A stretch of 13,365 bases of DNA, taken from Alphaproteobacteria bacterium MarineAlpha3_Bin3. GTDB taxonomy: Bacteria > Pseudomonadota > Alphaproteobacteria > Rhodospirillales > Casp-alpha2. The notes beneath the pieces are model-generated. The model saw only the letters and a program-made list of their open reading frames with translations, was not told the DNA's origin and did not search any database. This document shows positions 1-7,297 of the stretch, one piece after another. Positions within the stretch are counted from its first letter, which is position 1; every line of letters begins with the position of its first letter. Location: NCBI GenBank assembly GCA_002938075.1, contig PTLK01000030.1:1-13365 (forward strand). Reading direction: 5' to 3'. Both the position numbers and the translations under genes were made by a program.

Positions 1-45
1 GAAGCGGAGGATAAGCTTCTCGAATCACTGGGAAGGAGACACTAA
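1..45 (+). CDS. Possible C-terminal tail of an upstream gene (partial)
   Basis: Frame 1 is open from the left edge and reads EAEDKLLESLGRRH before a TAA stop at 43-45. That stop overlaps by one base the ATG of the binding-protein gene at 45. A TAATG overlap with the next gene's ribosome-binding site inside the last codons is a common operon junction, so this may be the end of a preceding co-transcribed gene, for example a transporter ATPase. Frame 2 is also open over this short stretch, so chance cannot be excluded. The 14 residues allow no family assignment. Confidence 0.35.
   Translation, partial: EAEDKLLESLGRRH
31..38 (+). promoter_or_regulatory. Ribosome-binding site of the binding-protein gene
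   Basis: GGAAGGAG lies 6 nt before the ATG at 45. It is a strong Shine-Dalgarno match and fixes the start of the binding-protein gene. Confidence 0.75.
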
Positions 46-1661
46 TGAGAAACGTCTACTCTAAATTGGCGCTTTCGTTCGCCCTGGGGACTGGTTTGGC
101 CCTTGGCGCGGTCGGAACCGCCGGCCCCGCCCATGCGGTTAAGAAGGGCGGTATCTTGAACTTCGTGGTCGGCAGTAAGATTCCTTCTTACGACCTTCAC
201 CGCGAAACGACCTTCGGGGTGATTCACCCGATCCGGCCGCTCTACAGCCTTTTGATCCGGGTCAACCCCGAAAATCCGTCGTCGCCGACCGACTTTGTCT
301 GCGACCTCTGCGAAGGGAGCGTTCCCAAGGGCACGGATGGGTTCAAAAAGTATACCTTCAAGATCCGCACGGGTGTGAAGTTCCACGACGGCACGCCGTT
401 GACGTCGGCCGACATCGTCGCCACCTACCAGAAGATCATCTTCCCGCCGGAGGGCGTTCCTAGCGCCCGGAAAGCGTTCTTCAAGATGGTCGATTCGGTG
501 ACCGCGCCGGACGCGACGACCGTGGTCTTTAAGCTGAAGTTCCCGTCGGGCGCCTTCATTCCGGCGGTGGCGACACCGTTCAACATCGTTTATTCGAAGA
601 AGGATCTGGATAAGCACGGCTTCAACTGGCACAAGAAGAACATCAACGGCACCGGTCCGTTCACCTTCGTGCAGCACCAGCCGGGATCGTTCGTCGAAGG
701 CAAGAGGTACGACGGCTACCATCACAAGGGAAAACCCTATCTCGATGGGTACAAGGCGATCGCGGCTCCAAAGATGGCCATCCGCCTGCAGGCCATCCGC
801 GGCGACCGGGCGTCTATCGAGTTCCGCGGCTTCCCGCCGAAGGCCCGTGACGACCTGGTGAAGGCGCTGGGCGACAAGATTACGGTCCAGGAAAGCGACT
901 GGAACTGCGCCCTTTTCTACACCCCAAACCAGAAGCGCAAGCCCTTCAACGACGCGCGGGTGAAAAAGGCGTTGTCTCTAGCTGTCGACCGCTGGGGCGG
1001 GTCCAAGTACCTACAGCGGATCGCCATCGTCAAGACGGTGGGCGGGGTCGTATTCCCGAAACATCCGCTGGCGGCGACCAAGGCCGAACTATTGAAGCTC
1101 ACCGGCTATGCCACCGACATGAAGGCCAGCCGCGCCCAGGCCAAGAAGCTTTTGGCCGAAGCCGGAGCCGGGGACCTGAAGTTGGACTTCTCCAACCGCG
1201 GCGTCGATCAGCCCTACAAGGTTGTCGGCACGTGGCTGGTCGGCCAGTGGAAGAAGGTCGGCATCACGGCCAAGCAGCGGGTTCAGCCCTCGGGCCCGTT
1301 CTATGCAACGCTTCGCAAGTCCAGCGACTTCGACATATCGATCGACTTCAACTGCCAGTCGGTGATCAACCCGATCGCCGACGTCAGTAAGTTCCTGGGC
1401 AGTGCCGGCAACAACTATGGCAATTACAAGGACCAGGTACTTGAGGACCTATATGACAAGCTGCTGCGCGCCGGGACGGAAAGTGAACAGCGGTCCATCA
1501 TGCGTAAATTCGAGACCCGGGCCCTCAGCGACGAGGCCCATATGGGGGTTACGCTCTGGTGGTACAAGATCAACCCGCACCGTTCCTACGTGAAGGGCTG
1601 GAAGATCGCGCCGAGCCACTACTTGAACCAACATCTGGACAACGTCTGGCTGGACAGGTAG
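45..1661 (+). CDS. ABC transporter periplasmic substrate-binding protein, family 5 (peptide/nickel type)
   Basis: This 538-residue protein should capture a solute, probably a short peptide or related organic compound, in the periplasm and deliver it to the permeases encoded next. Residues 1-31 form a Sec signal peptide: basic start (R2, K7), hydrophobic core, and a cleavage site after AHA, leaving VKKGG. The family-5 signature is clear at about 103-130 (YTFKIRTGVKFHDGTPLT, then SADIV). The C-terminal LNQHLDNVWLDR is typical of DppA/OppA-like proteins. The length is normal for the family. A CxxC pair (C86, C89) is visible and might form a disulfide. The start is set by a strong ribosome-binding site. 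A large hairpin follows the gene, which may raise its mRNA level relative to the permeases, as is usual for binding proteins. The exact ligand cannot be read from sequence. Confidence 0.93.
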   Translation: MRNVYSKLALSFALGTGLALGAVGTAGPAHAVKKGGILNFVVGSKIPSYDLHRETTFGVIHPIRPLYSLLIRVNPENPSSPTDFVCDLCEGSVPKGTDGFKKYTFKIRTGVKFHDGTPLTSADIVATYQKIIFPPEGVPSARKAFFKMVDSVTAPDATTVVFKLKFPSGAFIPAVATPFNIVYSKKDLDKHGFNWHKKNINGTGPFTFVQHQPGSFVEGKRYDGYHHKGKPYLDGYKAIAAPKMAIRLQAIRGDRASIEFRGFPPKARDDLVKALGDKITVQESDWNCALFYTPNQKRKPFNDARVKKALSLAVDRWGGSKYLQRIAIVKTVGGVVFPKHPLAATKAELLKLTGYATDMKASRAQAKKLLAEAGAGDLKLDFSNRGVDQPYKVVGTWLVGQWKKVGITAKQRVQPSGPFYATLRKSSDFDISIDFNCQSVINPIADVSKFLGSAGNNYGNYKDQVLEDLYDKLLRAGTESEQRSIMRKFETRALSDEAHMGVTLWWYKINPHRSYVKGWKIAPSHYLNQHLDNVWLDR

Positions 1662-1686
1662 CGGCTACCGAATACCAATAACCGGA

Positions 1687-1720
1687 CCCCGCCCACCGCT
1701 TTAACTGGAGGTGGGCGGGG
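1687..1720 (+). terminator. Strong intercistronic hairpin (attenuator or mRNA-stabilising stem-loop)
   Basis: CCCCGCCCACC (1687-1697) pairs perfectly with GGTGGGCGGGG (1710-1720), an 11-bp almost all-GC stem around a 12-nt loop. No T-tract follows (the next bases are GACTCGG), so it is not a classical intrinsic terminator. It lies 26 bp after the binding-protein stop and 28 bp before the permease start. Stem-loops here often protect the binding-protein mRNA from 3' decay and lower expression of the permeases. That role is inferred from other transport operons; the structure itself is seen directly. Confidence 0.7.
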
Positions 1721-1748
1721 GACTCGGCCAACCGTTATCACCCGTTAT

Positions 1749-2720
1749 ATGTATAAATATATTGTCAAGCGCATATTGCTGATGATCCCGACCCTTATTG
1801 GGGCGGCGGTACTCGTTTTTTTCCTTTTAAGGCTTATTCCCGGGGACATCTGCGAATTACGCCTCGCGGGGACCGGCCTCTATGCCGATCCGGCCGAGAT
1901 TGAACTGTGCCGGAATAACCTGGGCCTCAACGACCACATCCTCGTTCAGTTTGCCGATTTTGTTATGGGGTTTTTCATTTTCGATCTCGGCGATTCCATG
2001 TGGACGGGTAAGCCCATCACCTTCGAGATTGGGCTGCGCTTCCAGTTGTCGTTGCAGGTCGCCTTCATGGCCACCTTCGTCGCCGTCATCATCTCAATCC
2101 CTTTGGGCGTCATCTCGGCGGTCAAACAGGACACCTGGATCGATTACGTGGTCCGGTCTTTCAGTATTTTAGGCATCGCTATTCCGTCTTTCTGGTTGGG
2201 CATCATGATCATCCTGGGGCTTTTGATCTTTACCCAGCATTGGTTAGGCGAACCGTGGATGCCGCCCATCGAATATGTGTCGCCGCTCGAAGACCTGGGC
2301 GGCAACCTTGCGCAGTTGATCTGGCCGGCGGTGGCCACGGGATACCGCTATTCGGCGGTCGCCACCCGCATGACCCGATCGGCGCTATTGGAAGTATTGC
2401 GCGAGGACTATATCCGCACCGCCCGCGCCAAGGGCCTGCTTGAGAAGATCGTCATCAACCGCCATGCGCTGAAGAACTCGCTGCTGCCGGTGGTAACCGT
2501 CATCGGCATCGAATTCGCCTTCTTGATGGGCGGGCTCGTCGTCACCGAACAGGTTTTCAACCTCAACGGCCTTGGCAAGCTGTTTGTCGAATCCGTGCTC
2601 AATAACGACTACTCCTTGACCCAGGCACTGGTCATGATCGTGGTCGCCGTGTTCGTGTTCACCAATTTAGTGGTCGATCTCTTCTACGCCTGGCTCGACC
2701 CCCGCATCCGCTACAGCTAA
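1749..2720 (+). CDS. ABC transporter permease, DppB/OppB type
   Basis: This is an inner-membrane subunit (323 residues) of a peptide-type importer. It should form the translocation channel with the following permease. Hydrophobic segments lie at about 9-28, 101-122, 137-162, 188-205, 245-268 and 290-313, matching the six-helix DppB plan with a large periplasmic loop after helix 1. The cytoplasmic EAA loop that docks the ATPase is at about 215-240 (LREDYIRTARAKGL, then NRHALKNSLLP). The N-terminus MYKYIVKRILLMIPTL is typical of the family and supports the ATG at 1749. No Shine-Dalgarno sequence precedes it: the nearest GGAGG is at 1707-1711, inside the hairpin. The first part of the gene is visibly AT-richer than its neighbours. 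The next permease starts 11 nt after the stop. Confidence 0.93.
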   Translation: MYKYIVKRILLMIPTLIGAAVLVFFLLRLIPGDICELRLAGTGLYADPAEIELCRNNLGLNDHILVQFADFVMGFFIFDLGDSMWTGKPITFEIGLRFQLSLQVAFMATFVAVIISIPLGVISAVKQDTWIDYVVRSFSILGIAIPSFWLGIMIILGLLIFTQHWLGEPWMPPIEYVSPLEDLGGNLAQLIWPAVATGYRYSAVATRMTRSALLEVLREDYIRTARAKGLLEKIVINRHALKNSLLPVVTVIGIEFAFLMGGLVVTEQVFNLNGLGKLFVESVLNNDYSLTQALVMIVVAVFVFTNLVVDLFYAWLDPRIRYS

Positions 2721-2731
2721 GGGAACGTCCG

Positions 2732-3634
2732 ATGGTCGCCGTATCTGAAATCCGGGCTGAAAGTGGATTCGAAGACCTTGTCCAGAAAAAGCCTTGGCAC
2801 CAAGTCACCCTCGAGTTAACCCGCAAATACCCGTTGGGCGTCTTCGGGGCAGTGGTTGTGGTGGTCATGATCTTGCTGGCGGTCTTCGCCAACGTCCTGT
2901 CGCCCTACGATCCGGAAGAGAACGCGTTTGAATTCATGCTGACGCCGCCAGGGGCAGACTTCTGGTTGGGCACCGACCAGTTCGGGCGCGACATCCTGAC
3001 CCGCATCATCTACGGCGCCCGCACGGCGCTGTTCGTCGGCTTCTCCTGCGCCATGATCGGCGCCTGCATCGGATTGGTCCTGGGCGTCGCCAGCGCCTAC
3101 TTCGGCGGCCGCTTCGACCTTATTTTCCAGCGCGTCATGGACGTCTTCATGGCTTTTCCGTTGATCATCATGGCCATGGCCGTGGTTTCGATCTTCGGCA
3201 CCGGCACCCAGAACGTCATCATCGCCATCACCATTCCATTTATTCCCCGCTGCGCCCGGGTGGTCCGGTCCAGCGCCCTGGCCATTCGCGAAATTCCCTA
3301 TGTGGATGCGGCCCGGGCGCTTGGCTATAGCCATACCCGGATCATCCTTCGCCACATGGTGCCCAACGTCATGGCGCCGTTTTTGATCATGCTCACCGCC
3401 TTCGTCGGACAGGCAATCCTGTTGGAGGCGTCGTTGAGTTACTTAGGCTTGGGCGTCCAGGAGCCGACGCCGGCCTGGGGCCTGATGCTGCAGGGCGGGG
3501 CCGAGGAATACGCCGAAAGCGCACCATGGGTGGCGGTCTGGCCCGGCATCGCCATCAGCCTCGCCGTGTTCGGATTCAACCTGTTCGGCGACGCCTTGCG
3601 CGACGCGCTCGATCCGAAACTGCGCCAGATATAA
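2732..3634 (+). CDS. ABC transporter permease, DppC/OppC type
   Basis: This is the second channel subunit (300 residues) of the importer. A roughly 33-residue cytoplasmic N-terminal extension precedes helix 1 (about 34-57), as in the OppC N-terminal domain. The signature WLGTDQFGRDILTRIIYGAR (78-97) is characteristic of DppC/OppC. Further helices lie at about 99-122, 135-155, 160-172, 213-232 and 266-285. The EAA loop spans about 186-212 (EIPYVDAARALGYS, then ILRHMVPN), followed by the LEASLSYLGLG block at 231-241. AAGGGA ending 7 nt before the ATG is a plausible ribosome-binding site. It is the last gene of the unit because the next gene is convergent, so the DppD/DppF-type ATPases must lie upstream of the window or elsewhere. 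Confidence 0.94.
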   Translation: MVAVSEIRAESGFEDLVQKKPWHQVTLELTRKYPLGVFGAVVVVVMILLAVFANVLSPYDPEENAFEFMLTPPGADFWLGTDQFGRDILTRIIYGARTALFVGFSCAMIGACIGLVLGVASAYFGGRFDLIFQRVMDVFMAFPLIIMAMAVVSIFGTGTQNVIIAITIPFIPRCARVVRSSALAIREIPYVDAARALGYSHTRIILRHMVPNVMAPFLIMLTAFVGQAILLEASLSYLGLGVQEPTPAWGLMLQGGAEEYAESAPWVAVWPGIAISLAVFGFNLFGDALRDALDPKLRQI

Positions 3635-3674
3635 CCGCCGCTTTCACGGAATCCCCAATCGCAACGACGGCCTT

Positions 3675-4493
3675 TTAGACTGGGCGCGTTTCCGCGTCCG
3701 CGTAAAGGTTGGCGAAGCGTTCGCTCATCGCCGCCTCGTGGGCGGCGACGGCATCGGGGGTCATGTCGGCCGTTGGCCGGGGTTCCGGGTCGAAGTGGCC
3801 GAAATCGTCCCGGCCGCGGACCAGAGTCGCCGAGGTGCGGCCTTCGGTCTGGCGGACGTGGGGTGGGATGCAACGGATGGCGATGCCGACCCGGCGCTCA
3901 CCGGTTTCGTTGGCCGACGAGGCATGGGCCAGGCGCACGTCATGCAACGACATCTCGCCCCGGGTCAAGGGCGCCGGAACGGCTCGGCTTTCGTCCATGT
4001 CCAGGGACTGGCCCCGGGTCAGCAGGTTGTTTTCATCGAAGGTGTCATGATGGGCCAACTGCCCCCGGGTATGGCTGCCGGGGATGAACTTCATCGCCCC
4101 GCTTTCCACCGGCACGTCCGACAACGCCACCCAGGCGGTGACCAGGTCGGGTGGTTCCAGCCCCCAGTAGGTCGAATCCTGGTGCCAGGAGACGAAGGCC
4201 GGGTCCCGGGGGTCCTTGATGAACAGGTTCGTGCCCCAGACCAGGATGTCGGGGCCGATGACGTCCTCGACCGCTTCCAGGATCGCCTCGTTGCGGACCA
4301 GGTCGGCGAACCCGGTGAACAGCAGATGCACCTTCTGGCGCATTTTCTGGGGCAGGGGGCCGTGTTCGGCCTCGTGGTCGGCGAGCCGCCGGTAAAGCGC
4401 CGCCGCCTCAATGGCGCCGATCGCCGGCACCGGGAAAAGGAACCCGTCGCGTTGGAAACGACTGAGATCGGACTCGGAAAGCGCCTTCGCCAT
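3675..4493 (-). CDS. Phytanoyl-CoA dioxygenase (PhyH) family Fe(II)/2-oxoglutarate oxygenase
   Basis: This soluble 272-residue protein is expected to hydroxylate a small organic substrate using Fe(II), O2 and 2-oxoglutarate. The iron-binding triad is complete: H104 and D106 in WHQDSTYWG, and H190 in RLAHASSANETG. R201, eleven residues after the distal His, is placed to bind the 2-oxoglutarate carboxylate, the same spacing as in PhyH. The Asp of HxD is present, which argues for a hydroxylase and not a SyrB2-like halogenase. The SGAMKFIPGSH block (131-141) is typical of the family. The gene stands alone, tail-to-tail with the permease and divergent from the M81 peptidase. Its ribosome-binding site is weak. 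The substrate is unknown: bacterial members act on acyl-CoAs, phosphonates, ectoine and other compounds. Confidence 0.9.
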   Translation of the reverse strand: MAKALSESDLSRFQRDGFLFPVPAIGAIEAAALYRRLADHEAEHGPLPQKMRQKVHLLFTGFADLVRNEAILEAVEDVIGPDILVWGTNLFIKDPRDPAFVSWHQDSTYWGLEPPDLVTAWVALSDVPVESGAMKFIPGSHTRGQLAHHDTFDENNLLTRGQSLDMDESRAVPAPLTRGEMSLHDVRLAHASSANETGERRVGIAIRCIPPHVRQTEGRTSATLVRGRDDFGHFDPEPRPTADMTPDAVAAHEAAMSERFANLYADAETRPV

Positions 4494-4520
4494 GGCTCAG
4501 CCTATCCGAAGGCGGCGGCA

Positions 4521-4549
4521 TTGGGCAAACCCGGAACAGGTGGTATCCT
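4521..4549 (+). promoter_or_regulatory. Candidate sigma-70 promoter for the M81 peptidase gene
   Basis: TTGGGC (4521-4526) and TATCCT (4544-4549) are separated by 17 bp, placing transcription start roughly 15 nt before the GTG start codon. The -10 matches four of six consensus bases and the -35 only three. It lies in the 77-bp gap between the divergent PhyH and M81 genes. Confidence 0.3.
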
Positions 4550-4570
4550 GGCGCCTGGAAGGGAAAATCC

Positions 4571-6115
4571 GTGAACGCCAACGACGCAAAAAAACGCATC
4601 GCCCTCCTGGGCATGCACCTGGAAAGCAACGCCTTCGCTCCCGTCTGCGAGGAAGCGTCTTTCCGGCTGCTGTGTTACCTGACCGGCGACGACATCCTGG
4701 CCGACCTGAGCAAGGACAACCCCATTCAGCCGGCCGAAATTTCCGGTTTCGTGGATGAAATGGACCGTACCGCAATCCCGTGGGAGCCGGTGCCGATCCT
4801 GGTCACGTGCTCGGAACCCAGCGGCCCCTGCGAGCAGGGGTTCTTCGACGCCACCATGGGCGAGATGCGCCGCCGCCTCACCGACGCCGGGCCGCTGGAC
4901 GGGGTTTTTTTCAGCGCCCACGGCGGCATGACGGCGACCGTTTCCGACGACCCCGACGGCGAGCTTTTCGAGATGGCGCGGTCCGTGGTCGGCCCGGGTG
5001 TGCCGTTGGTGGCGACGCTGGACCTGCACGCCAACATTTCCGGCACCATGGTCGAACAGACGGACGTGCTGATTTCCTACATCACCAATCCCCACGTCGA
5101 TCAGTACGAACGCGCCCAGGAAGCGGCCCGGGTGATGGCCGAGATGTTCGAGGGCATGAAGCCGCAGGCCGCCTTCATCCGCCTGCCCATCGTCGCCCCG
5201 ACGGTGACCATGCTCACCGCCCGGGGGCCCTATGCGGACCTGATAAATTACGGCCAGCAGGCGAAAGGCGACGCCATCGTCAATGTCTCGGTGGTCGGCG
5301 GCTTCGCTTTCAGCGACCTTGCCAAGAACGGCCTCGCCGTCATCGTCACCGCGCGTAGCGACCTAGCTGCCGCCCGCGGCCTGGCCGAGGACATCGCCCG
5401 CCGCGCCTGGGACATGCGCGAACGTTTCCAGAAACCGCTGACGTCCCTCGACGACGCGGTGGCCGAGGCGGTCAGGAACGGCGAAGACGAAACCCGCCCG
5501 GCCCTGATCTTTGCCGACGTCGCCGACAATCCCGGCGGCGGGGGCGGCGGCAATACCACCTGGATTCTGAGCGCGCTCCATGACGCCGGGGCGTTTGGCG
5601 TGCTGCTCGGGGTCTTTTTCGATCCGGCCTTGGCCGGGGAAGCTAATAAGCGGGGCGAAGGCGCATCCTTCGACGCCACCTTCAACGCTGCCGACGAAAC
5701 CGAATATTCAAAAAAGTTTGAGGCCCCGGCGAAGGTCCTGGCCCTTTCCGACGGTGAGTGCGTCGGCCGCCGCGGCCTTTGGGGCGGCCGGGCCTTGAGC
5801 CTCGGGCCGACGGCGCTGCTGGACCTGGACGGCCGGATCAAGGTCGTCGTCGTCTCCAACCGCAAGCAATGCGCGGATCCGGTGTTTTTCGAGATGTTCG
5901 GGCTCGACATCGCCGAGGCGCGCACCGTGGTGGTCAAGTCGCGGGGCCATTTCCGCGCCGGTTTCGACGAATTCTTCGATGACGACCGAGTCATCGAGGT
6001 CGACGCCCCCGGCCTGACGTCGCCGGTGCTGTCGCGGTTCGATTTCAACAACCTGCCGCGCCCGGTCTTCCCGTTGGATCAGGACGCCCAATGGGCCGGG
6101 CCCGAATGGGATTAA
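4571..6115 (+). CDS. M81 family metallopeptidase (MlrC/microcystinase C-like)
   Basis: This 514-residue zinc hydrolase belongs to the family of MlrC, which cleaves linearised microcystin. Relatives are widespread where no microcystin is used, so a small-peptide or modified amino-acid substrate is more likely. The N-terminal catalytic domain shows the expected residues: E18 (GMHLESNAF), H117 (SAHGG), D151 and H153 (TLDLHAN), and H175 (TNPHVDQYER). The spacing of the last four is the same as I recall for MlrC (H150, D184, H186, H208). The C-terminal MlrC domain begins near 310 with DVADNPGGGGGGNTT (316-330). A GTG start is chosen because GGAAGGGA lies 6 nt upstream and the family N-terminus (RIALLGMHLESN) follows directly. 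No signal peptide is seen, so it acts in the cytoplasm, perhaps on imported peptides. Confidence 0.92.
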   Translation: MNANDAKKRIALLGMHLESNAFAPVCEEASFRLLCYLTGDDILADLSKDNPIQPAEISGFVDEMDRTAIPWEPVPILVTCSEPSGPCEQGFFDATMGEMRRRLTDAGPLDGVFFSAHGGMTATVSDDPDGELFEMARSVVGPGVPLVATLDLHANISGTMVEQTDVLISYITNPHVDQYERAQEAARVMAEMFEGMKPQAAFIRLPIVAPTVTMLTARGPYADLINYGQQAKGDAIVNVSVVGGFAFSDLAKNGLAVIVTARSDLAAARGLAEDIARRAWDMRERFQKPLTSLDDAVAEAVRNGEDETRPALIFADVADNPGGGGGGNTTWILSALHDAGAFGVLLGVFFDPALAGEANKRGEGASFDATFNAADETEYSKKFEAPAKVLALSDGECVGRRGLWGGRALSLGPTALLDLDGRIKVVVVSNRKQCADPVFFEMFGLDIAEARTVVVKSRGHFRAGFDEFFDDDRVIEVDAPGLTSPVLSRFDFNNLPRPVFPLDQDAQWAGPEWD

Positions 6116-6135
6116 GAGGGGGGATTAGTGGCGTG

Positions 6136-6164
6136 GTGACAAACGGTATCGCCGGGGCTATGCT
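6136..6164 (+). promoter_or_regulatory. Candidate sigma-70 promoter for the small exported protein and lyase genes
   Basis: GTGACA (6136-6141, five of six matches to TTGACA) and TATGCT (6159-6164, four of six to TATAAT) are exactly 17 bp apart. This would start transcription near 6171, just before the GGAGAG ribosome-binding site at 6175-6180. It is the best-looking promoter in the window and suggests that the genes from 6189 onward can be expressed separately from the M81 peptidase. Confidence 0.45.
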
Positions 6165-6188
6165 TGCCGGCGACGGAGAGAATTGCCT

Positions 6189-6416
6189 ATGCGTACCGGT
6201 CTTTGTCTTGTGGCTCTGATGGCGGCCTTGGTCTTTGGCGACGACGCCCGGGCCGAGGGAGAGCCGGTGATTGATGATCAGCTAACCGTCGAAATGCGGG
6301 GCATCGTCGGCGAAGCCTGCTTCGGCGACCGCTACGAGACCGATAACGACATCAACGAGGGCAACAGGATCTCCGAAGAGGAAATCCTCCGTCTGATCAA
6401 CCCGCCCCGCTCCTAA
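6189..6416 (+). CDS. Small exported protein of unknown function
   Basis: I do not recognise this 75-residue protein. Residues 1-22 form a convincing signal peptide (R2, hydrophobic LCLVALMAALVFG core, cleavage after ARA), leaving a mature peptide of about 53 residues. The mature part is strongly acidic (EGEPVIDDQ, DRYETDNDINEG, SEEE), has a single Cys (C44 in GEACFGDRYE), and ends LRLINPPRS. ATG 6189 is preferred over the in-frame TTG at 6183 because GGAGAG (6175-6180) lies 8 nt before the ATG but only 2 nt before the TTG. A promoter candidate sits directly upstream, and the CitE-like lyase gene starts 7 nt after the stop. A periplasmic location is inferred. The clean signal peptide, ribosome-binding site and GC-rich codon use make it a likely real gene. 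Confidence 0.7.
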   Translation: MRTGLCLVALMAALVFGDDARAEGEPVIDDQLTVEMRGIVGEACFGDRYETDNDINEGNRISEEEILRLINPPRS

Positions 6417-6423
6417 TCCCGTC

Positions 6424-7296
6424 ATGACCCGAGGTCCCTTCCGGTCGCTGTTGTTCGCGCCCGGCAACCATCCGCGCAAGGCGAAAAAGGTCTTCGGCGC
6501 CGGCGCCGACGCGGCGATCCTGGACCTCGAAGACGCCGTTCCCCTGGCCGAAAAGCCGGCCACCCGGGCCGCCGTCGTCGAAGCCCTGAAACGGCCGCGG
6601 GACGGCCTTGGCTATGTCCGCGTAAATGCCTTCGACACCGAATTCTGCCAAGGCGACTTGGCGCAAGTGGTCGGCCCATGGCTGGACGGGATCGTGCTGC
6701 CCAAGGCCGAGACGGCGGCCGAGCTGCAATCCGCCGATAACCAGGTGGCGAAGCTGGAGAGCGATCAAGACATGGAGCCCGGCGCCATCGACATCGTGCC
6801 GATCATCGAAACGGCGAAGGGACTGGCCGCCGTCTCGGACATCGCCGGATGCGGCTCGCGGGTCCGGCGGCTCAGCTTCGGCGCCGTCGATTTCGCCAAG
6901 GATATGGGCATGCGCCTGACCCTGGACGAATGGGAGCTGACCCCGGCCCGGGCCGCCATCGCGCTGGCGTCGCGGGTGGCCCGGCTTGATGCGCCCCTGG
7001 ATACGGTGTGGGTGCATTACCGGGACAAGGTCGGCTTGAAGGAATCCGCCGGCCGGGTCCGCGACTTAGGCTTCCAGGGCAAGTTCTGCATCCATCCCGG
7101 CCAGGTGGCGGTCGTCAACGAAGCCTTCACCCCCAGCGGCGAAGAAGTGGCGAAGGCGGAAAACATCATCGCCGCCTTCGAGGAAGCCGAAGCCGCCGGG
7201 TCGGCCTCCATCGTCGTCGACGGCTTTTTCGTCGATTATCCGGTCGTCGATCAGGCCCGGCGCACGCTGGAATTAGTGAAAATGATCGGAGGATGA
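6424..7296 (+). CDS. HpcH/HpaI aldolase / CitE-like acyl-CoA lyase
   Basis: This 290-residue TIM-barrel enzyme belongs to the CitE-like family, whose members split or condense (S)-malyl-CoA, beta-methylmalyl-CoA or citramalyl-CoA, or hydrolyse malyl-CoA. Visible motifs in order: RSLLFAPGN (7-15), DLEDAV (34-39), VRVN (65-68, R66 contacting substrate), DGIVLPKAE (88-96), VPIIETAKGL (125-134, metal ligand E129), SFGAVDFAKDMGM (151-163, metal ligand D156) and GKFCIHPGQ (219-227). The start is fixed by the family N-terminus. No Shine-Dalgarno sequence lies in the 7 nt after the small exported protein gene, so translation may be coupled to that gene. A VOC protein gene follows after 1 nt. Substrate choice within the family cannot be decided, but an acyl-CoA is likely, given two hydratase genes nearby. 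Confidence 0.9.
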   Translation: MTRGPFRSLLFAPGNHPRKAKKVFGAGADAAILDLEDAVPLAEKPATRAAVVEALKRPRDGLGYVRVNAFDTEFCQGDLAQVVGPWLDGIVLPKAETAAELQSADNQVAKLESDQDMEPGAIDIVPIIETAKGLAAVSDIAGCGSRVRRLSFGAVDFAKDMGMRLTLDEWELTPARAAIALASRVARLDAPLDTVWVHYRDKVGLKESAGRVRDLGFQGKFCIHPGQVAVVNEAFTPSGEEVAKAENIIAAFEEAEAAGSASIVVDGFFVDYPVVDQARRTLELVKMIGG

Positions 7297-7297
7297 G

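Noticed and set aside
1..19. GAAGC/GCTTC inverted repeat at the left edge
   Set aside because: A 5-bp stem with a 9-nt loop is expected by chance, and the stretch is probably the coding tail of an upstream gene.
1745..1775. AT-rich TATATGTATAAATATATTG at the permease start as a promoter or operator
   Set aside because: It lies within the first codons (MYKYIV) and is explained by them. No -35 box is suitably placed for transcription starting before the ATG.
3635..3674. Possible terminator between the convergent permease and PhyH genes
   Set aside because: A TTTT run occurs at 3673-3676, but only 3-4-bp pairings with a long loop can be drawn upstream, too weak to call.
3738..4574. Long plus-strand open frame of 278 codons across the PhyH gene
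   Set aside because: It is antisense to a gene with a complete, recognisable active site. Its composition (Gly, Arg, Asp, Val-rich, no motif) is typical of shadow frames in GC-rich DNA.
5248..6051. Minus-strand open frame of 267 codons inside the M81 peptidase gene
   Set aside because: Low-complexity Ser/Arg/Ala-rich translation with no domain, lying opposite a conserved catalytic protein. It is a GC-driven shadow.
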